From: Limnephilus marmoratus
Taxonomy: Eukaryota; Arthropoda; Insecta; Trichoptera; Limnephilidae
DNA length: 64,000 nucleotides
Reading direction: 5' to 3'
Assembly: GCA_917880885.1 (NCBI GenBank)
Contig: OU862910.1
Coordinates: 50,707,285 to 50,771,284 of the forward strand
Part shown: piece by piece, positions 22,546-33,837 of the stretch
Numbering within the stretch: the stretch's first letter is position 1
Layout: the number at the start of each line of letters is the position of its first letter
Notes under the pieces: generated by a model
Database searches by the model: none
What the model was told of the DNA's origin: nothing
What the model saw: only the letters and a program-made list of their open reading frames with translations
Program-made: the position numbers and the translations under genes

Positions 22546-24980
22546 AATGTGTAAATTCTAATTGTACAATTGTAAATGTTCTCTAAAATGGCCTGGAAGG
22601 AATCTCCTGCTCGTGAACTCACTAAAGAAACCATTCATTCACTCTGAATGCAATTATTATTAATGTTCTCCAAAATTACCTTGAAAAAAATCACTACTTT
22701 GCGATTCTTTCAAAGACATAAAGAAACCATCCCTTCGTTCAGAATACAATTTTTAATGTTCTCAAAAGTTGTCTTGACAGAAGCTCATTCCTGTGATATT
22801 TTGAACGAAACCATTCCTTTGTTAAGAATATTATGAACTAAATATACAATTTGGCTGTCCTGAAACGGGTATCCTTCCCACTCTTCCCAGTTGGACAGAC
22901 AAAGTATCATTTTGTAATGTATTGTAATATATAGGTATGCTTATATAAATAAATAAATACATTCATTCTTCAAACTTTCAGGCATTTTCAACAAACATCT
23001 TCAGTCCTCTACGCATTAGGCAGTTACGTGACTCTCGGATGTGGCAATCTAACTCTATTTATATTATGGATATCTCTATTAAAAATATATATACATTTTT
23101 AAAATATTTTGGCATTTGGTTTTTCAAAACGTCATGCAAAAAAAAATGTCTCTTTTTTATTGAAATCTAATTTAGCTCCTCTCTCATTTGATTAACCCTT
23201 GCGTACCTACATACCTTTCCTCAGAATACATCTCGTAGCTCTGTTCTGTATAACTTCTAGCTTGTTCAAATTTCCTTCATTGGCCAAATATAACGGACTT
23301 AATCACGAGCACATGGGTTTTGCAATCTGCGAAGTCGTCCAGTTAGTAGTAGGTATTTAGGTACTGTGGAAGATCATTGGAATAACTTTATCAGCTGCCA
23401 CGTCTCGCTTCCACAAAGTGCATTATTTGATTTGATGCACTACTGAAGTAACAAAGTTTACAGTAATTGAGCGCATTTAGCGGAACAGAATTTCATTTCA
23501 TGTAATTTCTTGTACTTACTTAGTGACAAATCGAAATACATTTTAGGACTATTTTCAGGGATCTAATAAGTTGTTTTCCAATAGGATGTCAGATTTCATA
23601 AGCTATCTTCAAATAAATTCAAGTTCTTCTTGCGAAATTCAAACATTTCCGAAGTTAATATTTTCATCTCGACTACCTATCTAAACACCGCGCACCATTG
23701 TAAAACTCACGTAGCACCATCGATACCCGATAAGTCCGTAATCCATACCAAAGTGTTGGTTACTTCTTTATTGTTTTCCAACACGCCCATTAAGCCTTCT
23801 TGTTATTTGAGCGCCTGAAACAGTAGCCGTTATCTGCGGCGTTTTATACTCTAATCTTGATTCTCGATAGCGGAAAAACTTCAGACTCTTTCAGGAAGTA
23901 TTCTACTTGGGAATTCAGACCGCAGACCTCCGCAAGAAGGGGGGGGGGGATTGGCCAGTAAAGTGGAACTGTAATCTGGTCACGCTAGGCGGTTAGATGG
24001 CTCGTAGGCTAGGGCGGATAGGATGATAGGCGGGTAGGTGGCTAGGCGGCTAGGCGCTAGGCGGCAAAAGGCGATGGCTGAGTGGGACCTGCCATGAAAC
24101 AAAAAATATTGGTCTACTTTTGCGTATGTTTGTATTTCCCAGGTACCATAAAAGTTTTCTGTTTCAGGCTTCTAACAAGGAAAAATATGTATGTGATGAC
24201 TCAATTATTATTCTTCACGATTCCAAATGGGGACACGAAAGGTTTTCTGTGGGGTCACCACCCGTACCAGTGAAAAATTAATATTTTATAGTGATAAAAT
24301 TCATTTTTAATCGAGCGATTCCTTAGCTTAGCTCGTTATATATTTCTTGAAAAATTGCCATTAATATCTCTAAAGTTTTACTACCATTCACTTTGTGTTC
24401 AATATAATATCTCTGTGAGAGTTTCATTTCCAAGGCTTGTTAATTTGAAATCCAAAACAAGAAACAAACCGATTGTTGGGAATGACAACGTTCGCGTTAG
24501 CGACAAGTCCACCGCGAATATTAAAATTGTTAAAAGAGTAAAATGTCAAGTATCGTATTAAATATGTTAAAATATAAATTCATAAATAAATAATGCAAAA
24601 CATTAAATATGGAGAGCGTTCGGAACAAAAACTTTGTCGTAGGCTCTTTTCAACCTTACTGAAAGGGACGACCCATCTCACTATCAGTATCGGGTATCGA
24701 GCCTAGAGCTTCTCTAAACCCTCGCTAGAAGGAACGACACATCCCGTTACCAGGTCAGTTCATGAGCCTGTGGACGGTTCTGGACTTTTTTTTTATTTTT
24801 TGAAATATTGGCGTACAGAGCTCCTGGCCAAAAAGGCCCCTTTCTCTTTCATCATGAATTTACAATAATGGTTGTTGAAAAATTGTTTATTTGGTTGTTT
24901 GTGAAAAATTATTTTCATGGAGACATGGCTGCAATACGGGGGATTTCTTTAAGGTTTTTTATGTGTGGTACGTAAGTTTT
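22546..24980. other. No gene recognised; AT-rich with small tandem repeats
   Basis: 22580-22850 has several diverged copies of aat-ttctccaaa...cattc-ttc-gaat. 23985-24068 is a degenerate ggctaggcg tandem repeat. 24650-24770 holds two diverged copies of aaggacgacccatc...agcct. Frames at 23630, 24082 and 24355 have no recognisable domain. Confidence 0.4.
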
Positions 24981-25112
24981 CATTGTACCTGGCGAGCCAG
25001 TATATGACCGCGTTTTCATGGGTGGGAATTCCCGCAATGTTTCCGCGAGACTTAAGATGTGTTTTTTTAATAAGGGGATTTTAGAATCTTTGTGGTGTTG
25101 GCATAGACTCCA

Positions 25113-25290
25113 GATACTAATATCTACAGCCTGTATGTCGGACGAATATCTACAGTTCATATGTTGGACTAATATCTACGAACTTCAGAGTGAGGACTAA
25201 TATCTACAGAGCTAAGGTCGGACGAATATCTATAACGGTCCCAGTGGTGACTAATATCTATGGAGCGTAGGTTGGACTAATATCTATAGA
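25113..25290. repeat. Tandem array of a 26-28-bp repeat (forward)
   Basis: Seven units with core GGAC(T/G)AATATCTA; cores start near 25113, 25140, 25166, 25194, 25220, 25247 and 25274. The core is kept and the spacers vary. Confidence 0.8.
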
Positions 25291-25754
25291 AGGCTACTGA
25301 GCAAGAGATTGTACGGGAAAGCATAAATTACTTCAATTACGTAATTAATAATTGCGTAAAGGCTTAAACGTTTAAAGTACGTTCATGAAGTTTTTGCATG
25401 ATAGTATTTTGCTGTTCACGAGGACAATAATTTATTGAACAAACATGGAGGTCATAATACAAAGATATTTATTTATTTCGAAATGCACGGCACCACAACC
25501 TAACCTAACCCAACCTAACCTAACTGACATAGAAATGGTCATGGTAACAGACTAAATAATTTAGAAGCACTCGAAATAAAGAAAGCTGTTAAAACAAAAC
25601 CCCAAATCCTTAATAATCTGCTAAATGTGTCCAATAGTCCGATATTAGGGATTTTTACATACATACATACATAAATTAAGTTTTTCAAAATGCATACACA
25701 ATATTACGTTATTCCAATATGCTATACATAATTGCAAATCCAACCTCTGCCAGT
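25291..25754. other. Spacer between inverted arrays with CCTAA tract
   Basis: AT-rich. 25495-25525 is aacctaacctaacccaacc-type sequence, a degenerate insect telomere-like (TTAGG/CCTAA) tract. 25661-25674 is an (ATAC)n run. Confidence 0.5.
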
Positions 25755-25965
25755 GTTGTAGATATTTGTCCACACTTTGGTTCTCATAGATATTAGTCAG
25801 CAGTTTGAGCTGTAGATATTCGTCCTCACTTTGGTTCTCATAGACTCATAGACATTAGTCAGCAGTTTGAGCTGTAGATATTCGTCCTCACTTTGGTTCT
25901 CATAGATATTAGTCCGATTTGTTCAGTTTTTGGAATTCCTGTAGATATTAGTAGACGCCTCCTTG
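25755..25965. repeat. Tandem array of the same repeat (reverse)
   Basis: At least six units with TAGATATT(A/C)GTCC, the reverse complement of the array at 25113-25290, again 27-28 bp apart; gtcctcact and gcagtttgagctg recur between cores. Together the arrays form an inverted pair about 460 bp apart. Confidence 0.8.
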
Positions 25966-26340
25966 GGATACCTACCCTTATCCATTTTCGGGCGCCCAGG
26001 GCTATGCACATGGCTTTATTCTGGAATGCTTGAAGTTTTTTCAAATGAGACTCTGAAGCGTGGTGATACGTCATTCGGTACATAAGGTAGCGCGGAGGCA
26101 AGCCACTGACTGGTGAACTATGAGGTGATGGCCAATACTTGATCTACAAAGTCCTCCGTTCGTAGACAAGAATTCCGTGTTAGGAACGAGCGAGAAAGTA
26201 TTCGAGCCCAATGCAAAAGTTGAATTACATTGAAAAAGCTGTGTATTTTCGACGAGTTTTCTTTTGTCGGGTTCGCGGTCACTAGGCTTTTGTAAAATGG
26301 CGTCGCGACCCGAAAAATATTTGGAACCCCTGCGTAACAA
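25860..26340 (-). mobile_element. LINE RT-ORF remnant
   Basis: Minus frame at 25859-26101 gives LMYRMTYHHASESHLKKLQAFQNKAMCIALGARKWIR, like the post-RT region (LKKLQ-VQNK-LR) of Jockey-group ORF2. It overlaps the 27-bp repeat array at its end. Upstream frames are weak. Confidence 0.5.
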
Positions 26341-26548
26341 GTTATTCTGAATTGTATGTTTTTCTAATTAATTGTGTTGTCAATAATTACTTTTGGGTGT
26401 ATTGTTTGACTCCTATATACATACTCGAATAGTAAAAATAGTATAATAGTAATAGTATTCTAGAATAGTAAAAACGATAACGATTTCTGAATTTGCAAGC
26501 CAAAACTCCCAATTTGTGAATTCAACCATAAATCTATTTTTTTTAATC

Positions 26549-26940
26549 GATAGCCCGTGGTCTAGGGGTAAGGCTGTCGACTAGCGATCCGAAGATCACG
26601 GATAGAAATTTGGGAGGTTTGAATGGGTACCGCCGCCCCGGGAACCTTTATTGGATAACCAACACCTCTGCCATAGATCACCCCGAGTGGTTCGCTACGT
26701 TTGGTGATTTAGCAGGGGTGCCCGAGTTCATGGGGTGAGATTTGTCTAGGTCTTGGAGGCGGATGACCAGGACACACTGAACCCCAGATTCCTACCCACC
26801 GCTTAAACCCTTTTCCTTCCCAGAACTCTCCTTCCTTTCCTTAAAAATTCCCTCCACACAGCATCCCCAAAGATGACATGGGCCCTGAGGGAAATTATTT
26901 TCCTCAGGGCCTCCTGTGTGGAGCTCATGTAAAAAAAAAA
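26549..26940 (+). repeat. SINE B, full length
   Basis: tRNA-like head (cgtggtctaggggtaaggctgtcgactagcgatccgaag type, weak B box), then ccgccgccccgggaacc, ttggtgatttagcaggggtg, cttggaggcggatgacc, the LINE X-like end (ccctccacacagcatcc, ggccctgagggaaattattt) and a gagctcatgt poly(A) tail. This is the reference copy for the family here. Confidence 0.82.
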
Positions 26941-27236
26941 TATCCCGGGAACCTTTATTGGATAACCAACACCTCTGCCATAGGTCACCCCAAGTGCTTC
27001 GCTACGTTTGGTGATTTAGAAGGGGTGCCCGGGTTCATGGGGTGAGGTTTGTGTAGGTCTTGGAGGTCTTGGATGACCAGGACATACTGAACCCGAGATT
27101 CCTACCCACCCCTTAAACCCTTTTCCTTCCCAGAACTCTCCTCTCCTTCCTTTCCTTACAAAAACCTCCACATAGCATTCCCAAAGACGACATAGGCCTC
27201 CTGTGTGGAGCTCATGTAAAAAAAAAAAAAAATCCC
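26941..27236 (+). repeat. SINE B, second copy in tandem
   Basis: Begins tcccgggaacctttattgg directly after the tail of the previous copy and ends gagctcatgt plus poly(A). The head is missing and the ccctgagggaaattatttt block is deleted near 27196. Confidence 0.78.
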
Positions 27237-27590
27237 GGCGTTAATTTCCCGCCACAAGTAAATTTTATTTGATTGTGTATAATTTCAATTTAATCATTTA
27301 AAATAATGAGAAATATATTCCGCATGTTCCAGAGTGGAAGATACTCTTCGTATCACCCTGGTGTAAGAGCGTCATTCTGAATTGAAACGTTGCTTGAAAT
27401 GGTAATTGTCCGTGTTTGTTGACTGGATCTAAATAGCCAGGTACTTCCCCACCTTCATCTTACTAATCTCTCCTTCCCCTCCCCACTTTCATTCAGCCTC
27501 ACAACATACCTCAATCGGGAAGCCATACACTCGCTTTAGGCGGTTGGTAGCAGTTGAGACTCTTGTGCTGTATTCACGTAAAAAAATAAA
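27237..27590 (+). repeat. SINE A, head partly lost
   Basis: Starts at the B-box end of the head (cccggcgttaatttcccgcc), then aagtaaattttatttgatt, cagagtggaagatactc, gaaacgttgcttg, and gtattcacgtaaaaaa. Joined directly to SINE B. Confidence 0.75.
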
Positions 27591-27779
27591 AGTGGTGATT
27601 CTCATAGGTAGAGGTGAAACCGTTAACTCACAACGGTACCGCGCGATTCTGGTCAATTTGTTTGTATACCGGCGCTACATCGTCATGTTAGTTACAATAA
27701 CAGAACCCATTTTAAGCAGGATGGGACCACGGGCGCCACGGCACACACCGCTAGGGACTCAATGACTAAAGTGAGGGAG

Positions 27780-28170
27780 CTTTTTCCTGGAAAATTGATT
27801 AGTCGCTTCGGCGACATAGCCTGATCCCTAGATTACCAGAACTGACCCCTTGCGACTTTTTCTTGTGGGGATATCTCAAATCATGTATATACTGCAATTC
27901 GCCATCAACAATAGAGGCCCTACAAGAAAATATCCGAAGAGAGATTGCAGCTATCAGTCCAGAACTTTGCAAGCGAGTTTTCGCCAACATGAATGAAAGA
28001 TTGTAAAAATGTTTGCGGCTAGAAGGATGCCATTTGAGTGGAGATATTTAAAAAAAATAAAATCCGCATTATTCTTCAGTAAGATAATAAATAAATAACT
28101 TTCGTTGTATTCATATTTTTATTTTATTTTATTTTTTGAAGTGTAAAATCTGCCGGCGGACACCCTGTAT
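27780..28170 (+). pseudogene. Tc1/mariner-type transposase 3' remnant
   Basis: Plus strand over two frames gives FPGKLISRFGDI, PCDFFLWGYLKSCIYCNSPSTIEALQENIRREI and KRVFANMNERL, the end of a DDE transposase of the IS630-Tc1-mariner group (DFFLWG block). Stops and frameshifts make it dead. It ends near cggcggacaccctgtat at 28153-28170. Confidence 0.6.
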
Positions 28171-28650
28171 TTTGTATATTCATCACAATATTTGATGTCT
28201 TAAAAATGCGATACATCCAAAAATCCACATTAAAAACATCAATTTAATAAATCAAATATAGTTTAGTATATTTAATATACCAAACACAAAACTGTCTAAA
28301 TATCGGAATATCTAATGATAATGTAACATTTTAACAAATCCATTAGCGTGACTCCTAACTAATAATTCAAGATAATGACGATAAAATCATTGGAAACGAT
28401 TTAATGGTGCAAATAATTAAACTAAACATCGTTTTGACGGCTAGTACTTTGGCTTTTGCGTGTGAAATGACTTTATGAATTTATTGTCAGAACGGTATAA
28501 ATTATTATCGTTATCTGTATAATTTTTAGAAAGTTCTTATATCTAACCCGATGTTATTTAATTTATTTTTTGCCGTTAGTGATTTAAAATTAGGATGAAA
28601 CAGAAATGCACAACTCGATTCTATTATAACGTAGTAAATTCGCGCTTTGG
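28171..28650. other. AT-rich spacer, nothing recognised
   Basis: No coding frame or repeat partner found. Confidence 0.35.
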
Positions 28651-28655
28651 CGCGT

Positions 28656-28742
28656 GCCTTCGATGGCGCAGTGGGCAAGGTGCCTGTCTAGTCTCAGTAG
28701 CCAGAGAGACAGACATCAAGCGAACGGAGGTTCGAATCCTAC
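28656..28742 (+). repeat. tRNA-like SINE head with A and B boxes
   Basis: A box tggcgcagtgggcaagg and B box ggaggttcgaatcct are clear and a D-stem GGC/GCC forms. The stretch between them is too long and the acceptor arm is weak, so this is a tRNA-derived SINE head and not a functional tRNA. Confidence 0.6.
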
Positions 28743-28839
28743 GAAATCCAAAAAATAAACATTTTTATTTTGTGAAATATCCACTCTTCAAAAATCACTT
28801 TAAAATAAACAGGCAAAAGAAAAGAAAGAGACATCTAGC

Positions 28840-29155
28840 GACTTTCTAGTTTCACTTTCTGCCGCGTGTGAATTACACACTATGATTTTTTGTTGTTTAC
28901 GAAGAGAAACTTCTATGGCCCCGCTATGATTTGGATTTCGGATAAAACGGAAATGAAGATTACTGCACAACTGCGCTCATTGACCGCTTTGATTATGATG
29001 TGCTTTTAAAGGCTCCTATTGATTGATATATGAAACGGAAAATACGCTGGTCTGCGCTCATTGGTGGCTTTGATTATGACCTCACTTTTCAAGTATTGGT
29101 TGAGATTGTTTTGGTAAAGTTTCGCTTCTACGGCGTGTAAACTACACTCGATTTT
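28840..29155. repeat. Scattered copies of a gcgtgtaaattgcacac-type end
   Basis: ttctgccgcgtgtgaattacacact near 28855 and cttctacggcgtgtaaactacactc near 29125 resemble 13540-13565 and 38600-38635. Confidence 0.45.
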
Positions 29156-29327
29156 TTTTCTAAAATGTTTGCCTGGAATAAGTTAATTCCGGGAATTGCA
29201 AAAATATTACAAGTTATTCGCAAAATAAACAGGAAGAGGAAACAAATATACTTAAAAATAATGAATTGTAAGCTTCGACCAAGTACGTATATGTAAGTAA
29301 CTACTTCTTCTTCGTGTGCCCTATCTG

Positions 29328-29575
29328 GGTATCTAGCATGGTCGATCGATATAGGTTTTATCGAAAATGACGGTAACTTGTCATCGCTCCCGAGCACGAC
29401 TGCAGGCCGCTAACGAACAAACAACAGTTCACAACAACTAAGAGTTCCTAATTTATATGACGTGAACTCTTGTTTGTTCGTTGGTTACTTGCAGTCATGC
29501 ACGGGAACGATGACAAGTTACCGACAATATCGGTAAATCCTTTATCGATCGACCATGCTAGGACCCCAGGTCCCC
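29328..29575. repeat. Imperfect foldback of about 110-bp arms
   Basis: agcatggtcgatcgatat...aacttgtcatcgctcccg...acgaacaaacaacagttcac (29336-29430) is mirrored by gtgaactcttgtttgttcg...cgatgacaagttaccgac...tcgatcgaccatgctagg (29463-29572), about 85% by eye. Confidence 0.75.
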
Positions 29576-29759
29576 CCGACGTTGGCGGTCACTCTGATAA
29601 ATGTATCAGATGACCGCCCGGAATAGCTCCTCGACGCGATCCTCTACCTTGCCTTTGAAACTACTAGTAAAATCATATCACAAAATAGTATAAAACAATT
29701 CCCTAATCTTGCAAAAAAATAAGCTAATAGCTAACCTATCTGGAAAGGGTTATTACATA

Positions 29760-30255
29760 CTAGCAGACCCGGCCACCGTTGCTGTGGCTAATGAAATACA
29801 ACGCCATTACCCAACCTTTATAAAATCCTCACCATCTGCTTGCCAGCTGCCCGCTGCCTGAATTGAATATTTGAATTTATCGACTTTTCTCTACATGCTT
29901 ATAAACTAATTAACTCGCCACTAATTATACAATGCTTGCAATGCAACACTGGATATTTGAAAAGGGAAAATCAAATACCTACTTACTCTAGGACATCTAT
30001 TTTCCAATTTCTTCCGTAGAACGAATTTCAAAAGTGACTATAGTACGGCCCGCCAGCCGTTTTAAATCGCACAAAAATATGTTTTATTTGAATTTCTCGG
30101 CTTTTCTCTAATATAATTGACATGTATTATACATATAAACATTCCTCTTCAATCATTCTATTTATTGGTGAAAGCCGTATGAAAATCCGTTGCGTAGTTT
30201 AAAAGATTAACGCGCACATCCGTTTTGAACGACTTCATTTTATACTATGTAATGA
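29760..30255 (-). mobile_element. Helitron with an internal insertion or duplication
   Basis: Minus-strand 5' end TCATTACATAGTATAAAATG and 3' end CTGCTAG. A stretch of about 215 bp at 29892-30108 absent from the other copies is bounded by repeats of ttgaattt-tcg-cttttctct. A (GAT)n microsatellite follows at 30256-30292. Confidence 0.7.
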
Positions 30256-30507
30256 TAATGATGATGATGATAATGATGATGATGATGATGATTAGGAGAA
30301 AATCGGGCGTCGTTTTGCCCATACAAAGGTATTCCCCAATTTTCTCTTTGGATTTTGACACTATGTACTGCAAATATTTTTTTTATATAATATAGATATC
30401 AATCACCAGTGTATTGTTTATTTTTTTTGATATGTTAATTCTTACAGGAGTTAGGACCAGCCGAAAATTGCCTAGTTTGAACGCCATCAACAGAGACGTT
30501 CATTATA

Positions 30508-30890
30508 CACGGTGTCCGGAAACTCGTAGTACAAGCGGGAAACTGGTAAATCTACATCACATTGGGAGTCGATTTGTGATATAACTTTTTTGATTTGAGC
30601 TTTCGTTTTCGAGTAAATCGGGTCCGAAGTTGGATTTTTTCTCGTTAAATTTGAAAAAAATTTTCACTAGGGGGTTGATTTCAGCTGTGTAATGTCTTAT
30701 AAAATGCATTGAAGGGTAAACCGGGCTCAAAATTTTTTTTAACCCTTTAGTTGCCGAAAAAATAGAAAAATACAAAAAAAATAATATTAAAATCGAAATG
30801 CTCAGACCGAAAAAAATAAGTTTTTTGGGTTCTCTACGTGATGTAGATTCACCAGTTTCCCGCTTGTACTACGAGTTTCCGGACACGTTG
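30508..30890. mobile_element. MITE with about 50-bp terminal inverted repeats and TA flanks
   Basis: gtgtccggaaactcgtagta at 30513 and its reverse complement at 30866-30885 are the ends; TA lies at 30506-30507 and 30891-30892. The inverted repeat continues through tacaagcgggaaactgg and tctacatcac. No coding frame. A decayed relative lies at 53985-54185. Confidence 0.8.
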
Positions 30891-30999
30891 TATAAATTAT
30901 ACACCTAAAAATTCAAAGCGTACAGATATTGAGTATTATCTTCTTATACAATAGGCCACTTGCATGGATTTCATAACGACTTGGAAAAAATCATGTGGA

Positions 31000-31510
31000 T
31001 AGATCTTTTTACTAAGATTTAGAAAAAGTTAGTAAAATTGTTTAGAAATGTACAGTTTTTGTTATTTTTAAATAAATAAATCCATTATTTAGGCTCGTGA
31101 CGTCACTACATGAAAATGTCCCGTCTCCGAAAATGTTCCTATAATTTTTTTTAAATTCCACACTGATTTATTTTTTTATATGGCATCACTTTGATTTCAG
31201 GCGAATTTTTGAATTCGTTCACTAGATTTATTGTTTGTTCTCTGCGAACTTATCATTTGGTTTCACTTTTTGATAGATGCTCTGAAGAGAACCCCGTACT
31301 TGTATGTCGGTTCGTACTCGTTCAAACATTATCAAATCTGTCCTGCTCTGCTCTGCACTGAAAAAATGCTCTGTTCAGTAAAACAAAAATAGCAGTGGAA
31401 GTTCACCGTGTAACTGCAAGCCCGAACTGCCAGCCTGTGACACCGTGAACACCGAACATTGCGTGTGTGATTCACAACAAAACAGGGGAGGTGCGGGTAG
31501 CACTGGCGAC
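31000..31510. other. Spacer, nothing recognised
   Basis: No gene or repeat partner found. Confidence 0.3.
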
Positions 31511-31534
31511 AATTAGTTAGGAAAATGGTACCGA

Positions 31535-32008
31535 TTTTTGTATGAACATATTTAACCGTCTTTCGTATTTCAAACGGAACGAAATTATTTATGTTGTTGA
31601 ATAACAGATGGCACTACGTCCACCTCATCGAACTTTCATCCACACATGCGCAAGACATTCACAAGAAGCTTCGCATCATTTTGATATTTCATTCGGCATC
31701 ATGTTCTCGCATGGGCATGGGCAAACCATCGAGCTTATTTGTGTTGGCTAAAGACAGACTGACAAAAATATCGTACACTCAATTGCTCTTCGAAATTCAT
31801 ATTGATTTTCTTTATTTCATTTTCCTACTTTAGTTGGTGTTTTTTTTTTGTTTTCATCGGCGGTCATCGTCTACAGCGCTCCATTCCTCTTTCTGTCATA
31901 GATCCCATCCCCACGCACTTACAATACATTCGTTATTTTTTATTTAACAACCAAAATATTCACCAGAAATAATTTATATGACAGAACAACGTTTGTCGGG
32001 TCAGCTAG
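31535..32008 (+). mobile_element. Helitron 3' part, pair of 63.1-63.5 kb
   Basis: Shares ttcgtatttcaaacgga-cg, acagatggcactacgtcc, cacacatgcgcaagacattcac and aacgtttgtcgggtcagctag with the minus-strand element at 63075-63827. Ends CTAG at 32005-32008 before T. The 5' end is not resolved. Confidence 0.65.
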
Positions 32009-32830
32009 TATAGATATAATTTTAGGTAGATATAAAGGAGTGACGATTTTTTGTACTTATTGCTGTTATCTACGGGTATACATAGTATACAAACAGTTTT
32101 TTCCTTGATGCATTTATATCTTCTGTGTACACCCTTTCGGGGACACTTAGTTATATTTTGTGTATTAGATCCACCATGTTTTCCCTAAACCGACTGCATA
32201 TTAGTAAATAAGAGTGCCGGGAGGCCAACTGTCGGAAAATCAACCGTAATGGAATCGGAATTTGCATGTCGCCAGTGATAACCGTACGAGATCTTCTCTA
32301 TAAAATACAAGACAAGGTGACATATTATTTGTTTCATTTCTTCGAGTATTTATAAAAATAAAAAAATTTAAAGGTAATAAAGGCTTTTGAAAGGTATCCC
32401 ACTGTTTGTAGGAGGGCTGGCTGTAGTCTGAAGGCTGTCCTCTACACGCGATGCTCCTCGACGACACCTTGTACACTTTACTCAATAGTCTGCCTTCACT
32501 CATAAACACCACCAGACAACGTTTCCTCACTCACCACCCTCCCCCTACTCCCTCTACTTCCTCCCTACCTCTCCTGGCCTCCTGGTATCCTTGTCGGGCC
32601 GTAAACCTAACGGGGGGAGACAACTTATTTCATTTTATTTACCACGAGAATTTTTTTAGTGTCGCAATCGTAAAGGGAAACTGTCACGCAGGACATGTTT
32701 ATTTATAAGGAGTGGGAATTATTTGAGCATTTCGACATTGCTTCCTTCTTGACTGGGTCAGGGACGTTTGGGTTAAAGATTTCAAACAGTGGCGTAACGT
32801 TAAAAGATTTTAAAAAATACGTTTAGAAAA
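32009..32830. other. No gene recognised
   Basis: A 96-codon minus frame (32240-32530) and an 85-codon plus frame (32451-32708) overlap and neither shows a domain. Confidence 0.35.
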
Positions 32831-32831
32831 T

Positions 32832-33117
32832 CAGTTCCACACCGGAGGCCCCGAGGAAAACAATTTCCCTCGGGGCCTGTGTCATCTTTGAGGATGCTGT
32901 GTGAGGGGTCTTTTTAGGGAAAGGAGAGAGGGGAAGTTCTTGGAAGAAAAAGGGTATGAGGGGTGGGTAGGAATTTGGGGGTCAATGTGTCCAAAAGTGA
33001 CGGACGTATGAATCCATCCCTCCCACTGCTTTAAAATGCGATGGTCCGAGAGAGTCCGGCTGGAAATGTAAAAAGGTCTCCCTCAACCAGACTCTCCCGA
33101 TTCGGCTATCTACACAG
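32832..33117 (-). repeat. SINE B, variant subfamily
   Basis: Reverse strand: ttccacaccggaggcccc, ccctcggggcctgtgtcat, ggatgctgtgtg, then a body (gtgtccaaaagtgacggac, gtccgagagagtccggctgg) shared with 12180-12220 and 56470-56590 instead of the cttggaggcgg type. Confidence 0.68.
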
Positions 33118-33136
33118 AGATGGGCAAACGCATTTT

Positions 33137-33395
33137 TATTTTTTTGTGAATACCATACAAGGGTCCTTTCTGGACCAGTGAGACCATGGTATCCCCAATT
33201 GGTGTGCGTTGTGAGGCTGAAGGTAAGAGGGAGGGGAAGGGGTGGGGAAGAGGAAGGTGGGGAAATACCTGACTATTCAGATCTAGTCACCAAACACGGC
33301 TAAAGCCATTTTAAGCAACGTTTCAATGCTGAATTATGGTCTTACACTAGAGCGATACTGAGAGTATCTTCCATTCTGGAACGTGTCAAAAAAGT
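33137..33395 (-). repeat. SINE A, 5'-truncated
   Basis: Reverse strand: T-run, gaataccatacaaggg, ccccaattgg, ctgaaggtaagaggg, cagatctagtcaccaaacacgg and agagcgatactgagagtatc. 33484-33542 nearby is a separate minus-strand tRNA-like head (gggttcaattctc B box). Confidence 0.72.
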
Positions 33396-33583
33396 GCTGT
33401 GTGATATTTTTAATTTCTAAATTTTGAAAAAAACACAAAATTTCCTTAGGGCCTCTTTTTTGGAATTAATGAAAAAAATACTTGCGCCGAGAATTGAACC
33501 CGCATCCGGATTGTTAGACGAAAGCCTCATCGAGATCTTCAAAATGATACTGTGAAAATGAAGATTAATAAATAATAACTTAC

Positions 33584-33837
33584 TCGTTGTGCGGTATGTC
33601 CTCGTCCTGATCAGCGCGCACCGTCAGGCACAGGACCAGCAGCAGGAATAGCCTCAAGCACAGGCCCATCCTGTCTCTTCTCGGCCCGACTCTGTCTGTA
33701 CCCTGGCCCATCTGGCCCATCTGGCCCACTTGGCCCATCCACCTTACACTGAGCTCCATCACACCAACAACACTGCTCAACTTGTTCACTGCACTCAACA
33801 CTGGTGACTCAGTGGGCCACAACCGTCCAGAAGTCAA
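33584..33837 (-). CDS. Probable first coding exon of an unidentified secreted or membrane protein
   Basis: An open frame runs from an ATG at 33837 to a strong donor (GA|gtaagt) at 33584, leaving phase 2. The likely start is the ATG at 33669 (A at -3, G at +4), giving MGLCLRLFLLLVLCLTVRADQ: a basic n-region, a Leu/Val core and a plausible cleavage after V-R-A, then acidic DEDIPHN. In-frame upstream ATGs (33837, 33759 and others) would add a GQM-repeat stretch encoded by 9-bp repeats that is more likely 5'UTR. The frame stops right after the donor, as expected for an exon end. No downstream exon was recognised between 33583 and 1, so the next exon may be outside the window. I do not recognise the protein. 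Confidence 0.55.

Noticed and set aside
25113..25965. CRISPR-like array
   Set aside because: The conserved core is only about 13 bp, the period is 26-28 bp, the arrays are inverted to each other, and the DNA is from an animal genome.
28656..28742. Possible functional tRNA gene
   Set aside because: A and B boxes are present, but the acceptor arm does not pair well and the region between boxes is too long for a normal cloverleaf.
32240..32708. Overlapping frames on both strands as a small gene
   Set aside because: No domain, no signal or splice context, and no sign of codon bias.
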